Positions 1-7,080 of a DNA stretch of 9,535 nt are shown in pieces. This stretch comes from Oryzihumus sp036391795 (GTDB taxonomy: Bacteria > Actinomycetota > Actinomycetes > Actinomycetales > Dermatophilaceae), in NCBI RefSeq assembly GCF_036391795.1, contig NZ_DASVZH010000191.1, forward strand, positions 1 to 9,535, given 5' to 3'. The notes beneath the pieces are model-generated. The model worked only from the letters and a program-made list of their open reading frames with translations. It was not told the origin of the DNA and made no database searches. Numbering within the stretch: position 1 is the first letter of the stretch; each line of letters opens with the position of its first letter. The position numbers and the translations under genes are program-made.

Positions 1-18
1 GCTCATGGTCTCGCCCGC

Positions 19-1857
19 TCAGGGGTTCGGCCAGACCCAGATGCTCACCTCGGGCCCGTCCGCGACGAGCTCCATGCTGCCCTCGCCCAGGGCGAGGTTC
101 CGACCGTATGCCGTGCGCGCACCCTCGATGCCACCGAGGTGCGTGGTGGACACCGTGACCGGTCCGTGCCCGGCGCGCGCGACGTGCACGAGGGCGGTCT
201 CGGCCCCGGTCTGGCGCAGGTAGACCAGCGCGTCGTCCGAGGCGTGAACCCATCGCAGGCCGCCCTCGCGGAGGGCGACGGACGAGGTCCGGGCCGCGAT
301 CAGGCCACGGTAGACGTCCAGCAGGCGGTGGTCCCAGCGACTTTCGTCCCAGGGCATCGGGCGGCGGCCGTCCTCGCCGAAGTCACCACGCATCCCGATC
401 TCGTCGCCGTAGGTCATCATCGGGATGCCCGGCATGGTGAAGAGCAGCCCGGCCGCGGCGTCGACCTGGCGCGCGTCCTCGCCGACCAGGGTCCGCACCC
501 GGGTGGTGTCGTGCGAGCCGACGAGGTTGAAGCTGTGCTGCACGGTGCGGAACGGCACCAGCGCCGTGAACTCGCGCATCGTCTCCATCACCGAGACGCC
601 GCCGAGGCGGGGCACCATCAGCGGGGAGCCGAGGAACTTCGGCGCGTAGCCCGTGTCGCGCAGCCACGTCCAGACGGGGCGGGTGAAGCCGGCGTAGTTC
701 ATGACGCCGTGCCAGCCGTCGCCGACCGCGTCGCGGGTGAAGTCGTGGCAGTGCTCGCCGACGAGCAGGGCGTCCGGACGCGCCTCGGCCATCGCGGCGC
801 GCATGTGCCGGGCGATGTCCTGGTTGTGGTCCTGGTCGCGGTAGCGGCCGGTCATGTTCGCCACGTCGACGCGCCAGCCGTCCAGGCCGTGCTCGCCGCT
901 GATCCACTTGCGCACCACGCCGTCGGCGTCGTCGAAGACCCGCCGGCGCAGCTCGGCGCTGTCGTAGTTGAGCTTGGGCAGGCTCTTCACGCCCAGCCAG
1001 GCGACGTAGTCGCCGTCCTCGTCCCAGAGGTAGAAGCCGCGCTCGTCGCTGGTGACGTCGGCCTGCGCCTTCTCGAACCACTCGTGCGCCGCACCGGTGT
1101 GGTTGGTGGTGAAGTCGCCCAGGACCCGCATGCCGCGGGCGTGGGCGGCCTCGGTGAGCCGGGCCAGCGCCTCGTCGCCGCCGAGGACCGGGTCGACCGC
1201 CGCGAAGGTGGAGGCGTCGTAGCGGTGGTTGGAGCGTGCGGGGAAGAACGGCGTGAGGTAGACCGTGTTGACGCCGAGCTTCTCGAGGTGGTCGAGCCGC
1301 TCGACGACACCGTCGAGGTCGCCGCCGAAGAGCTGCCAGGCGATGACGTCGTGGCCGAGGTTGACCGGCTCCTCCCAGTCCGCCGGGACAGCCCACGCCG
1401 GCGTGGGCCGCTCGTCGGCGGCCGCCGACCGGGCGAACCGGTCCGGGAACACCTGGTAGACCACGGCGCCGCCCGCCCCGGCGGGCGGCGCGGCATACGT
1501 CACGATGCGGAAGTCGGCGGCGTCGGGGACGTCGCGCAGGTGCACGCCGGTGCCGTTGAGCCAGGCGTAGCCCGAGGGCCCGCCCTCGAGGATGAACCGG
1601 TAGTTGGTCACCGGGTTGTGGCAGACCACCTCGGCGCTCCACCACGTCTCGGTGTCGGTCCGCTGCTCCACGACCGCGTCGACGAACACCGGCTCGGCGT
1701 CCGGCGTGAGCCGCACGTGCACCGCGGTGATGTCGGCCTCGTGCGGCACACGGACGCGCAGGATGACCGTCTCGCCCAGCCGCGGTGCGGAGTTGGAGAC
1801 GTAGAGGTCCGAACCGTCGTGGTGGGGCTGGGACAGCAGGTCGAGCGAGGAGCTCAC
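19..1857 (-). CDS. Cytoplasmic GH13 alpha-amylase family enzyme (neopullulanase/cyclomaltodextrinase-like)
   Basis: A 612-residue glycoside hydrolase family 13 enzyme, expected to hydrolyse imported maltodextrins or cyclodextrins in the cytoplasm; no signal peptide is visible. Residues about 10-120 form a beta-rich N-terminal domain of the type found in neopullulanases and maltogenic amylases. The TIM barrel follows: YQVFPDRF (134-141), region I DFTTNH (248-253), region V-like LPKLN (293-297), region II GWRVDVANM (327-335, nucleophile Asp331), region III VGEH (366-369, acid/base Glu368) and region IV GSHD (447-450, Asp450). All three catalytic carboxylates are present. A beta-sandwich C domain ends the protein. 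I chose the GTG start at 1857 because it overlaps the malG stop as GTGA and precedes the N-domain; the frame stays open upstream only as a shadow inside malG. An AAGG about 10 nt upstream is a weak ribosome site, so coupling to malG is likely. Exact substrate preference (pullulan, cyclodextrin, maltotriose) cannot be read from sequence. Confidence 0.93.
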   Translation of the reverse strand: MSSSLDLLSQPHHDGSDLYVSNSAPRLGETVILRVRVPHEADITAVHVRLTPDAEPVFVDAVVEQRTDTETWWSAEVVCHNPVTNYRFILEGGPSGYAWLNGTGVHLRDVPDAADFRIVTYAAPPAGAGGAVVYQVFPDRFARSAAADERPTPAWAVPADWEEPVNLGHDVIAWQLFGGDLDGVVERLDHLEKLGVNTVYLTPFFPARSNHRYDASTFAAVDPVLGGDEALARLTEAAHARGMRVLGDFTTNHTGAAHEWFEKAQADVTSDERGFYLWDEDGDYVAWLGVKSLPKLNYDSAELRRRVFDDADGVVRKWISGEHGLDGWRVDVANMTGRYRDQDHNQDIARHMRAAMAEARPDALLVGEHCHDFTRDAVGDGWHGVMNYAGFTRPVWTWLRDTGYAPKFLGSPLMVPRLGGVSVMETMREFTALVPFRTVQHSFNLVGSHDTTRVRTLVGEDARQVDAAAGLLFTMPGIPMMTYGDEIGMRGDFGEDGRRPMPWDESRWDHRLLDVYRGLIAARTSSVALREGGLRWVHASDDALVYLRQTGAETALVHVARAGHGPVTVSTTHLGGIEGARTAYGRNLALGEGSMELVADGPEVSIWVWPNP

Positions 1858-2768
1858 TTCACCGAACCTTGGGTCAGGCCGCCGACGAGCTGCTTCTGGA
1901 AGCCCAGGTACAGCAGGACGACCGGGATGGACACGAGCAGGGCACCGGCGCAGAACTGGCCGAAGTAGCGGTTGCGGTCGGCCTTGAGCATGGCGTTGAG
2001 GCCCACGCCCAGGGTCTGCGAGTCGACGTCGCGCAGGAAGATGCTGGCGAGCAGGAACTCGTTGAACAGGCCGATGAAGGTCAGCATGAACACGGTGATG
2101 AGGATCGGCAGGACGAGTCGCAGCGTCATCGTGAAGAAGATCCGCGCGTGCGAGGCGCCGTCGACCTTGGCCGCCTCGTCCAGCTCGCGCGGCACGGTGT
2201 CGAAGTAGCCCTTGAGCAGCCAGACGTTGGCGCCCATGGCCCCACCGCTGTAGGCCAGGATCAGGCCGAGGCTGGTGTTGAGGCCGAACATCGGGATGAC
2301 GTCGCCGATGGCCGCGAAGGTGATGTACATGGCCACGAAGGTCAGCAGCGCAGGGAACATCTGCAGCAGGAGGAGCAGGAGCATGCCGGGACGGCGCCCG
2401 ACGAAGCGCATGCGGGAGAAGGCGTAGGCGGCGCTGGCGCCGATGAAGACGGCGACCAGCGCCCCGACCGTCGAGATGACCATCGAGTTCTTGAACCACT
2501 CGAGGAAGGGGCGGTTCTGGTCGTTGAACAGCGCGTCGAAGTTGTCCATGCCGACCTTGGTCGGCAGCAGCGAGGAGGTGCTCAGGGTGCCCGACGGGTT
2601 CAGCGCCGCCGAGAGGATGAACACGATCGGGAACAGCGACCAGAGCAGCGCGACGATGGCGAGGCCGTGGCGCCACCACACGCGGCCGCCGGCGGGGCCT
2701 CGTCGCCTGCTGCTCGGCTCCGGCTCGGTGGCGACCGGGGTGGCGAGGGTCTGGGTCAGGCTGGACAT
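1854..2768 (-). CDS. malG: Maltose/maltodextrin ABC transporter permease MalG
   Basis: A 304-residue inner-membrane permease, one half of the MalFG channel. Six hydrophobic segments can be seen, near residues 34-57, 95-117, 128-152, 166-186, 215-240 and 272-290, after an Arg-rich cytoplasmic N-terminus. The binding-protein-dependent permease EAA loop is clear at 198-221 (EAAKVDGA, then LRLVLP), which docks onto the ABC ATPase. The length matches the MalG family. The ATG at 2768-2766 shares one base with the malF stop (TGATG). AGGAG (2777-2781), inside the last malF codons, lies 8 nt upstream and fixes the start. The gene ends in a GTGA overlap with the downstream amylase. Family assignment rests on the EAA loop, the topology and the MalE/MalF neighbours. 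Confidence 0.95.
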   Translation of the reverse strand: MSSLTQTLATPVATEPEPSSRRRGPAGGRVWWRHGLAIVALLWSLFPIVFILSAALNPSGTLSTSSLLPTKVGMDNFDALFNDQNRPFLEWFKNSMVISTVGALVAVFIGASAAYAFSRMRFVGRRPGMLLLLLLQMFPALLTFVAMYITFAAIGDVIPMFGLNTSLGLILAYSGGAMGANVWLLKGYFDTVPRELDEAAKVDGASHARIFFTMTLRLVLPILITVFMLTFIGLFNEFLLASIFLRDVDSQTLGVGLNAMLKADRNRYFGQFCAGALLVSIPVVLLYLGFQKQLVGGLTQGSVK

Positions 2769-4300
2769 CAGTTGATCTCCTCGAGTGCCTTGGTGCGACG
2801 GAAGCCCTGCGCCGAGATGAGCGCCACGATGATGAAGATGAGGACCGACACCGCCGCCGCGAAGCCGTAGTTCGGGCTCACGCCGCTGAACGCCAGACGG
2901 AACGCGTAGGTGATCAGCAGGTCCGTGGAGCCGATCGAGGTGTTGGCCGCCTCGAACGGGCCGCCCTCGGTCAGCAGGAAGATCAGCGTGAAGTTGTTGA
3001 AGTTGAAGGCGAAGGACGCGATCAGCAGCGGGCCGACGGCCACCAGCAGCAGCGGCATGGTGATCGAGCGCAGCATCCGCACCGGGTTGGCCCCGTCGAT
3101 GCGGGCCGCCTCCTTGACGTCGCTCGGGATCGACTGCAGCGCGCCGGTGCAGACGATGAACATGTAGGGGAAGCCCAGCCACAGGTTCGCCAGCAGGATC
3201 GCGGCGCGGGCCGCCCACGGGTCGCCGAGCCAGTCGACGTCGAGGTGGGTGAGCTGGTTGATCAGGCCGTAGTCCTGGTTGAACATCGAGCGCCAGACCA
3301 GCGCCGTGACGAAGCCGGGGATGGCGTACGGCAGGATCATGAGCGAGCGGTAGATGCCCTTGCCCCGCAGGCGGGGGTCGTTGAGCAGCAGGGCCAGCAG
3401 CATGCCCAGGACGAAGGTGCTCAGCACGGACACCGCCGCGAAGGCGATGTTCCAGATGAGGATCTTGACGAAGCCGGCACGGATGACGGGGTCGGTGACC
3501 GCGGTCTTGAAGTTCCGGAAGCCGACGTTCTCCTTCCACCCCTGCGGCAGCGCGTCGCCCTGGCCGTCCGCGGGCACGAACCGCGCGTCCCTGGCGACGT
3601 ACTTCTTGCCGGTGGCGGAGTCGGTGATCGTGTCGGTGGCCTTGTCGTAGCTGAACGTCGCCTTGCCCTCGAAGGCCTCGGACAGGCCGACCCGCTTGAT
3701 CGCGACGCCGTCCTTGACCGGGACGGCGAAGGTGTCGAGGTCCTTGCGCTGGTTGACCTGGAGCGCGTTGAGGATCGTGTAGCCGGAGGCGGCGGTGACC
3801 TTGCCGGTGGGCGCCTTCTCGACGCCCTCGGTGAGCTCGGTCAGGCCCTTGGCGTCCCCGACGAAGGTCTTGCCCTGCGGGTCGGTGAGCAGGTAGTACG
3901 GCGTGCCCGTCGCGGGGTCGCTGCCGGACTTCACCGCGACCGAGAGCTTGTAGCGCGGCGACCCGGGGACCTCGGAGACCGAGCTGGTGACGATGCTGTC
4001 GATCGCCTCCTGCTTGGAGATCGAGTGGCCGTCGCCGTAGTTGGTGAACGCGGTCATGGCCGTGTAGACCTGCGGCCAGATCTGCAGGCCGACCAGGAGC
4101 AACAGGCCCGGGAAGAGGTACTTCAGCGGCACCGCGCGCCGTGTGCCGTAGATGGCGAGGATCGCCAGCCCGACCATCGACACCAGCACCACGGCCAGCA
4201 GGTGGCCCTGGCTCGCCAGCTGGGTGTCGACCCAGAAGACGACGGCGAGCGCGACAGCGATCGCGCCCCACTTCATGACGTTCGCGGCCATCCGGCTCAT
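2768..4300 (-). CDS. malF: Maltose/maltodextrin ABC transporter permease MalF with large P2-like loop
   Basis: A 510-residue inner-membrane permease, partner of MalG. Three hydrophobic segments (about 10-27, 34-52, 60-82) are followed by a hydrophilic stretch of nearly 195 residues (about 83-277) and then five more segments (about 278-307, 318-338, 365-385, 415-442, 477-498). This is the eight-helix plan of enterobacterial MalF (514 residues in E. coli), where the large P2 loop between helices 3 and 4 contacts the binding protein. Many other sugar permeases in this family are near 300 residues and lack the loop. The EAA motif is at 397-418 (EAARIDGANP, then TMPLL). The ATG at 4300 is preceded 5 nt away by GGGAG (4306-4310); Met4 at 4291 is a less well placed alternative. 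Asparagine and glycine residues around 434-447 (FNNFTLIFLLTEGG) fit the family signature. MalF is confident; whether the loop folds as a true P2 domain is inference. Confidence 0.94.
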   Translation of the reverse strand: MSRMAANVMKWGAIAVALAVVFWVDTQLASQGHLLAVVLVSMVGLAILAIYGTRRAVPLKYLFPGLLLLVGLQIWPQVYTAMTAFTNYGDGHSISKQEAIDSIVTSSVSEVPGSPRYKLSVAVKSGSDPATGTPYYLLTDPQGKTFVGDAKGLTELTEGVEKAPTGKVTAASGYTILNALQVNQRKDLDTFAVPVKDGVAIKRVGLSEAFEGKATFSYDKATDTITDSATGKKYVARDARFVPADGQGDALPQGWKENVGFRNFKTAVTDPVIRAGFVKILIWNIAFAAVSVLSTFVLGMLLALLLNDPRLRGKGIYRSLMILPYAIPGFVTALVWRSMFNQDYGLINQLTHLDVDWLGDPWAARAAILLANLWLGFPYMFIVCTGALQSIPSDVKEAARIDGANPVRMLRSITMPLLLVAVGPLLIASFAFNFNNFTLIFLLTEGGPFEAANTSIGSTDLLITYAFRLAFSGVSPNYGFAAAVSVLIFIIVALISAQGFRRTKALEEIN

Positions 4301-4354
4301 CGGGTCTCCCGGGATCGTGCGGGGTGGATCAGGTGGAGCAACTGCGAGGTATGC

Positions 4355-4388
4355 CGGGTGGCCGCCGACCGGGGTCGGCGGCCACCCG
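4355..4388 (-). promoter_or_regulatory. 16-bp GC stem-loop between malE and malF
   Basis: A perfect inverted repeat with arms GGGTGGCCGCCGACC (4356-4370) and its complement (4373-4387), extended by one more C-G pair (4355/4388) and separated by only 2 nt. It lies 9-42 nt past the malE stop and about 55 nt before the malF start. No T-run follows it on the transcribed strand, so it looks less like a full terminator. It fits better as an mRNA-stabilising or partially terminating element that keeps malE more abundant than malFG, as intercistronic elements do in other mal operons. The structure is directly visible; its function is inferred. Confidence 0.7.
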
Positions 4389-4396
4389 CGCCGTCA

Positions 4397-5707
4397 TCAG
4401 CCCTTGGCGATGTTGGCGACGATCTCCTTCTGGGCGGCGTCGAAGCGCGCCTGCGGCTGGGCCTTGCCGGCGATGACGTCGGCGGCAGCCTGGCCGAGCG
4501 GACCCCAGACCGAGTTCATGGCCGGGATGTTCGGCATGGGCTGGCCGCCCTGGCCGGCCTCGAACCACGCCTTGACGTCGGCGTTGGTGGCGGAGACCTC
4601 CTGGTAGGCCTCGGTCAGGGCCGGGGGACGGTTGCCGGCGGCGAACAGGGCCTCCTGGACGTCCTTGCGCGGGACGTAGTTGGTCACGAACTCCTCGGCG
4701 AGGGCGGCGTTCTTGGCCTTGGCCGAGACGTAGAACATCTGCACGCCCAGGAACGGCTGCATGGCGTGGCCGTTGATGGTGGGCAGCGGCGAGATGGCGT
4801 ACTTGATGCCGGCCTTCTTGGCCTTGTCGATCGCCCACGGGCCGGTGATGTAGAACGGCGCCTTGCCGGCGTCGAACAGCGCGTCGGCGTTGTCACCGCT
4901 GACGTTGGTGGACAGGGCCTTGAGCTGGCCGAGCTTCTGCAGCTCCATCGCGCCCTGCATCGAGGCGGCGCTGTTGACAATGACCTTGCTGGCGTCGTAG
5001 TCGCCGTTGGCCTTGGTGGCGAAGATGCCACCGCCGAAGGCCTTCAGGTACGGGTAGGTGTAGTACGCGTTACCGGTCTTGCCCACCTCCTGGATCAGGA
5101 TGTTGGTGGCCTTGCCGGACTTGACCAGGGCCTGGCCCTTGGCGACGAGGTCCTCCATGGACTTCGGGGCCTCGGGGGCCAGGGCGGTGTTGCGCACCAG
5201 GCCGATGTTCTCCACGGCGTAGGGCACGCCGTAGGTCTGGCCGCCGAACTTGGTGGCCGCGATCGCCGCCGGCGCGAACTTCGCGGAGACGCTCGGGTCG
5301 AGGTTGACCGGGGCGACGGTGGCGTTCTGGACGAGCTCGCCCAGCCAGTCGTGGGCGCCGACGATGACGTCCGGGCCCTTGCCGACCTTGGTGGCGTCCT
5401 TGAACTGCTGGCGCACGTCGGTCGCGACCTGGACGACGACCTTGATGCCGCCGTTCTCCTTGGCGAACTGGTCGGCGTACTTCTGCACGATCGGGGCGCG
5501 GTCGTTGTCGGCCCAGATCACCAGGTCGGCGTTCGCGTCACGGACGGGGGCGCCGGTCGTGGTGGGCGACGCGGCCGGGGTGGTCGCGGTCGCGGTGGTG
5601 CTGCTGGTCTTGCCGGCGGCGGCGGGGGTGCTGGACCCTCCACAGCCGCTCATCAGCAGGGCAGCGACACCGGTGACGGCGACGGCCCCAAACGCACGCT
5701 TGTGCAT
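4397..5707 (-). CDS. malE: Maltose/maltodextrin-binding lipoprotein MalE
   Basis: A 436-residue extracellular solute-binding protein anchored to the membrane as a lipoprotein. The N-terminus has MHKR, a hydrophobic core and the lipobox LMSGC, giving lipidated Cys22. A Thr/Ala/Pro-rich tether (23-57) follows. The mature domain has several stretches recalling E. coli MalE: GPDVIVGAHD (111-120), ITGPWAIDKAKK (287-298), PLPTINGHAMQPFLG (308-321, roughly) and MPNIPAMNSVWG (391-402). The ATG at 5707 is chosen because the signal peptide begins there and AGGAG (5713-5717) lies 5 nt upstream; the frame is open further upstream only through the operator region. The gene ends in tandem TGA TGA codons. 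It is the first gene of the operon and the one directly controlled by the palindromic operators upstream. Preference for maltose, maltotriose or longer dextrins cannot be fixed from sequence. Confidence 0.95.
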   Translation of the reverse strand: MHKRAFGAVAVTGVAALLMSGCGGSSTPAAAGKTSSTTATATTPAASPTTTGAPVRDANADLVIWADNDRAPIVQKYADQFAKENGGIKVVVQVATDVRQQFKDATKVGKGPDVIVGAHDWLGELVQNATVAPVNLDPSVSAKFAPAAIAATKFGGQTYGVPYAVENIGLVRNTALAPEAPKSMEDLVAKGQALVKSGKATNILIQEVGKTGNAYYTYPYLKAFGGGIFATKANGDYDASKVIVNSAASMQGAMELQKLGQLKALSTNVSGDNADALFDAGKAPFYITGPWAIDKAKKAGIKYAISPLPTINGHAMQPFLGVQMFYVSAKAKNAALAEEFVTNYVPRKDVQEALFAAGNRPPALTEAYQEVSATNADVKAWFEAGQGGQPMPNIPAMNSVWGPLGQAAADVIAGKAQPQARFDAAQKEIVANIAKG

Positions 5708-5766
5708 CGAGTCTCCTAGCAAGTGACGAGAAGGGATGGCCCACGCCGACCCCCTGAAGCGCGCAA

Positions 5767-5796
5767 AACTTAGCAAGTTCTTGCAGGCTTCTGGAA
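5767..5796 (-). promoter_or_regulatory. Candidate malE promoter
   Basis: Reading the minus strand, TTCCAG (5796-5791) and TAAGTT (5772-5767) are 18 bp apart, and TGC directly before TAAGTT gives an extended -10 (TGCTAAGTT). This would start transcription near 5760, leaving a leader of about 50 nt. The -35 match is poor. The main support is the position: the left operator palindrome fills the spacer, a classical place for a repressor. Mapping has not been done, so this is a pattern-based proposal. Confidence 0.4.
5771..5786. promoter_or_regulatory. Operator palindrome 1 (LacI/MalR-type)
   Basis: TAGCAAGTTCTTGCAG contains arms GCAAG (5773-5777) and CTTGC (5780-5784) around a 2-nt centre. It agrees with operator 2 at 13 of 16 positions. 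CTTGCA-containing palindromes of this size are known as binding sites of LacI-family MalR-type maltose regulators in actinobacteria. It lies between the proposed -35 and -10 of malE, so binding would block transcription. No regulator gene is in the window; its identity is inferred. Confidence 0.75.
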
Positions 5797-5802
5797 GCAA
5801 AA

Positions 5803-5818
5803 CTGCAAGATCTTGCAG
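5803..5818. promoter_or_regulatory. Operator palindrome 2 (perfect 16 bp)
   Basis: CTGCAAGATCTTGCAG is a perfect 16-bp palindrome. Its centre is 32 bp from that of operator 1, about three helical turns, so two repressor dimers could sit on the same DNA face and cooperate. It lies just upstream of the proposed malE -35 and 53 bp before the MFS start codon, so it could control both divergent genes. The palindrome is plainly visible; repressor identity and action on the MFS gene are inferred. Confidence 0.8.
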
Positions 5819-5870
5819 CCACGTTTCGATAACGTCACCCGGACACCACGGGTCACAGGGGGAACGGCGG

Positions 5871-7079
5871 ATGCTCACGGCATGGCGGCAGGTCGGCACG
5901 CTCCCCCGCTGGCTGCAAGCCCTGCTGCTCGGCCAGCTGGTCAGCGCCGCGGGCGCCCTGGCCTGGACCTTCCTCACCCTCTACCTCGTCCAGGACCGCG
6001 GGATGGGCCCGCCCGAGGCGGGCGTCATCGGCGCCGGCTTCGGCATCGGGCTCATCGCGGGCAACCTCGCCGGCGGCTCCCTCGGGGACCGGTTCGGCCT
6101 GCGCCGGGCCCTCGTGGCGGCCACCCTCGGCTGGGTCGTGACCTGCGTGGCCTTCCCGTTCAGCCCCGTCGCGGCCCTGCTGCCGCTCGCCGCGCTGGCC
6201 GGCGCGGCCTCGGGGGTGTCCCGGCCGCTCGGCATGGCCGTCGTCCTCACCGCCGTCGCCCCCGAGCAGCGCCGCACCGCCGCGGCCGTGACCCGTGCGA
6301 CGTTCAACGCCGGCATGATCATCGGGCCGCCCCTGGGCGCCCTCGCCGCCGCCGTCGACTTCGACCTGGTGTTCCTCGTCGACGCCGGGACGAGCCTGCT
6401 GCTCGCGGCCGTCATCTGGAGGTGCGTCCCCCGCACCCAGGGCCGCCCCGTCGTGGCCCCGGCGCCGGCACGCTGGTCCCTGTGGCGCTCCCTGCGCGCT
6501 CGCCCGCACGTGCTGTGGATCCTCGCCACCGTCGTGGTGGTCGACACCGTCTACCGGCAGTTCTTCGTCACCTTCCCGCTGCAGCTGCGCGCGCTGGGCC
6601 TGCCGACGCCGGCCTACGGCCTCCTGCTCGGCGGCGCCTGCCTGGCCATCGTGCTGTGCGAGGTGCCGCTGTCGGTCCGCCTCGCGGGGCGTCGTGGTGT
6701 CGCGGTCGTCGCCGGCGGCTACGCCCTCGTCGGGGCCGGCTGGCTGGTGCTCGGCGCCGATCCCTCGCTGGCCACGGCCTGCCTCGGCGTCGCGGTGCTG
6801 ACCGGCGGGGAGATGCTCTACAAGCCGACCGCGACCGCGACGGTCGCCGAGGCCGCCCCCGAGGGGTATGCCGGGCGCTACCAGAGCCTGTACGCCTCCG
6901 CCTCGGTGGCCGGCATGTTCCTCGCCCCGCCCCTGGGCGGCCTCGCCTGGAGCCGGGCGCCGGAGCTGGTCTTCCCCGTCGCGGGGTCCGTCGCGGTGCT
7001 CGTCGCCGCGACCCTGGCCGGGTACGACCGGGCTGCGGCACGGCATACCGAGGTCGTCACATCCGTCACTCAGGTCTAG
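5871..7079 (+). CDS. MFS transporter (12 TM, efflux-like)
   Basis: A 402-residue integral membrane protein of the major facilitator superfamily. About twelve hydrophobic segments are visible, in two halves separated by a basic cytoplasmic stretch near residues 186-212. The loop after helix 2 carries motif A, GGSLGDRFGLRR (68-79). The general shape, with Gly/Ala-rich helices and a related motif-like loop in the second half, resembles drug or metabolite proton antiporters more than sugar-proton symporters, but the substrate is not determinable. The ATG at 5871 is chosen because AGGGGGA (5857-5863) lies 7 nt before it and the family N-terminus starts here; upstream Met codons in frame fall within the malE control region. 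It is divergent from malE and shares its operator region, so it may be induced with maltose uptake, or may simply be next to it. Confidence 0.85.
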   Translation: MLTAWRQVGTLPRWLQALLLGQLVSAAGALAWTFLTLYLVQDRGMGPPEAGVIGAGFGIGLIAGNLAGGSLGDRFGLRRALVAATLGWVVTCVAFPFSPVAALLPLAALAGAASGVSRPLGMAVVLTAVAPEQRRTAAAVTRATFNAGMIIGPPLGALAAAVDFDLVFLVDAGTSLLLAAVIWRCVPRTQGRPVVAPAPARWSLWRSLRARPHVLWILATVVVVDTVYRQFFVTFPLQLRALGLPTPAYGLLLGGACLAIVLCEVPLSVRLAGRRGVAVVAGGYALVGAGWLVLGADPSLATACLGVAVLTGGEMLYKPTATATVAEAAPEGYAGRYQSLYASASVAGMFLAPPLGGLAWSRAPELVFPVAGSVAVLVAATLAGYDRAAARHTEVVTSVTQV

Positions 7080-7080
7080 C

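Noticed and set aside
139..1968. A long plus-strand open frame antisense to the GH13 gene
   Set aside because: It is a shadow of the amylase, whose catalytic regions are intact on the minus strand; the plus-strand translation is repetitive His/Arg/Val sequence without family features.
1858..2679. A longer amylase reading upstream inside malG
   Set aside because: The extension is Arg/Pro/His-rich shadow sequence of malG; the recognisable N-domain begins just after GTG 1857.
3245..5719. A plus-strand open frame of over 800 codons antisense to malE and malF
   Set aside because: Its product is low-complexity Arg/Gly/Val/Asp-rich sequence with no recognisable domain. It lies opposite two clear genes and is the usual open antisense frame produced by strong GC bias at third codon positions.
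5781..5803. TTGCTT at 5802-5797 (minus strand) as the malE -35
   Set aside because: The gap to the TAAGTT -10 would be about 22 bp, too long for a standard promoter; TTCCAG at 18 bp fits better despite a weaker match.
5736..5870. An N-terminal extension of the MFS protein from ATG 5736
   Set aside because: It would read through both operators and the malE promoter, adds a hydrophilic non-family leader, and has no good ribosome site, whereas ATG 5871 has AGGGGGA 7 nt upstream.
5708..5977. An upstream extension of malE to 5977
   Set aside because: It would place about 90 residues ahead of a clear lipoprotein signal peptide and run through the control region into the MFS gene.
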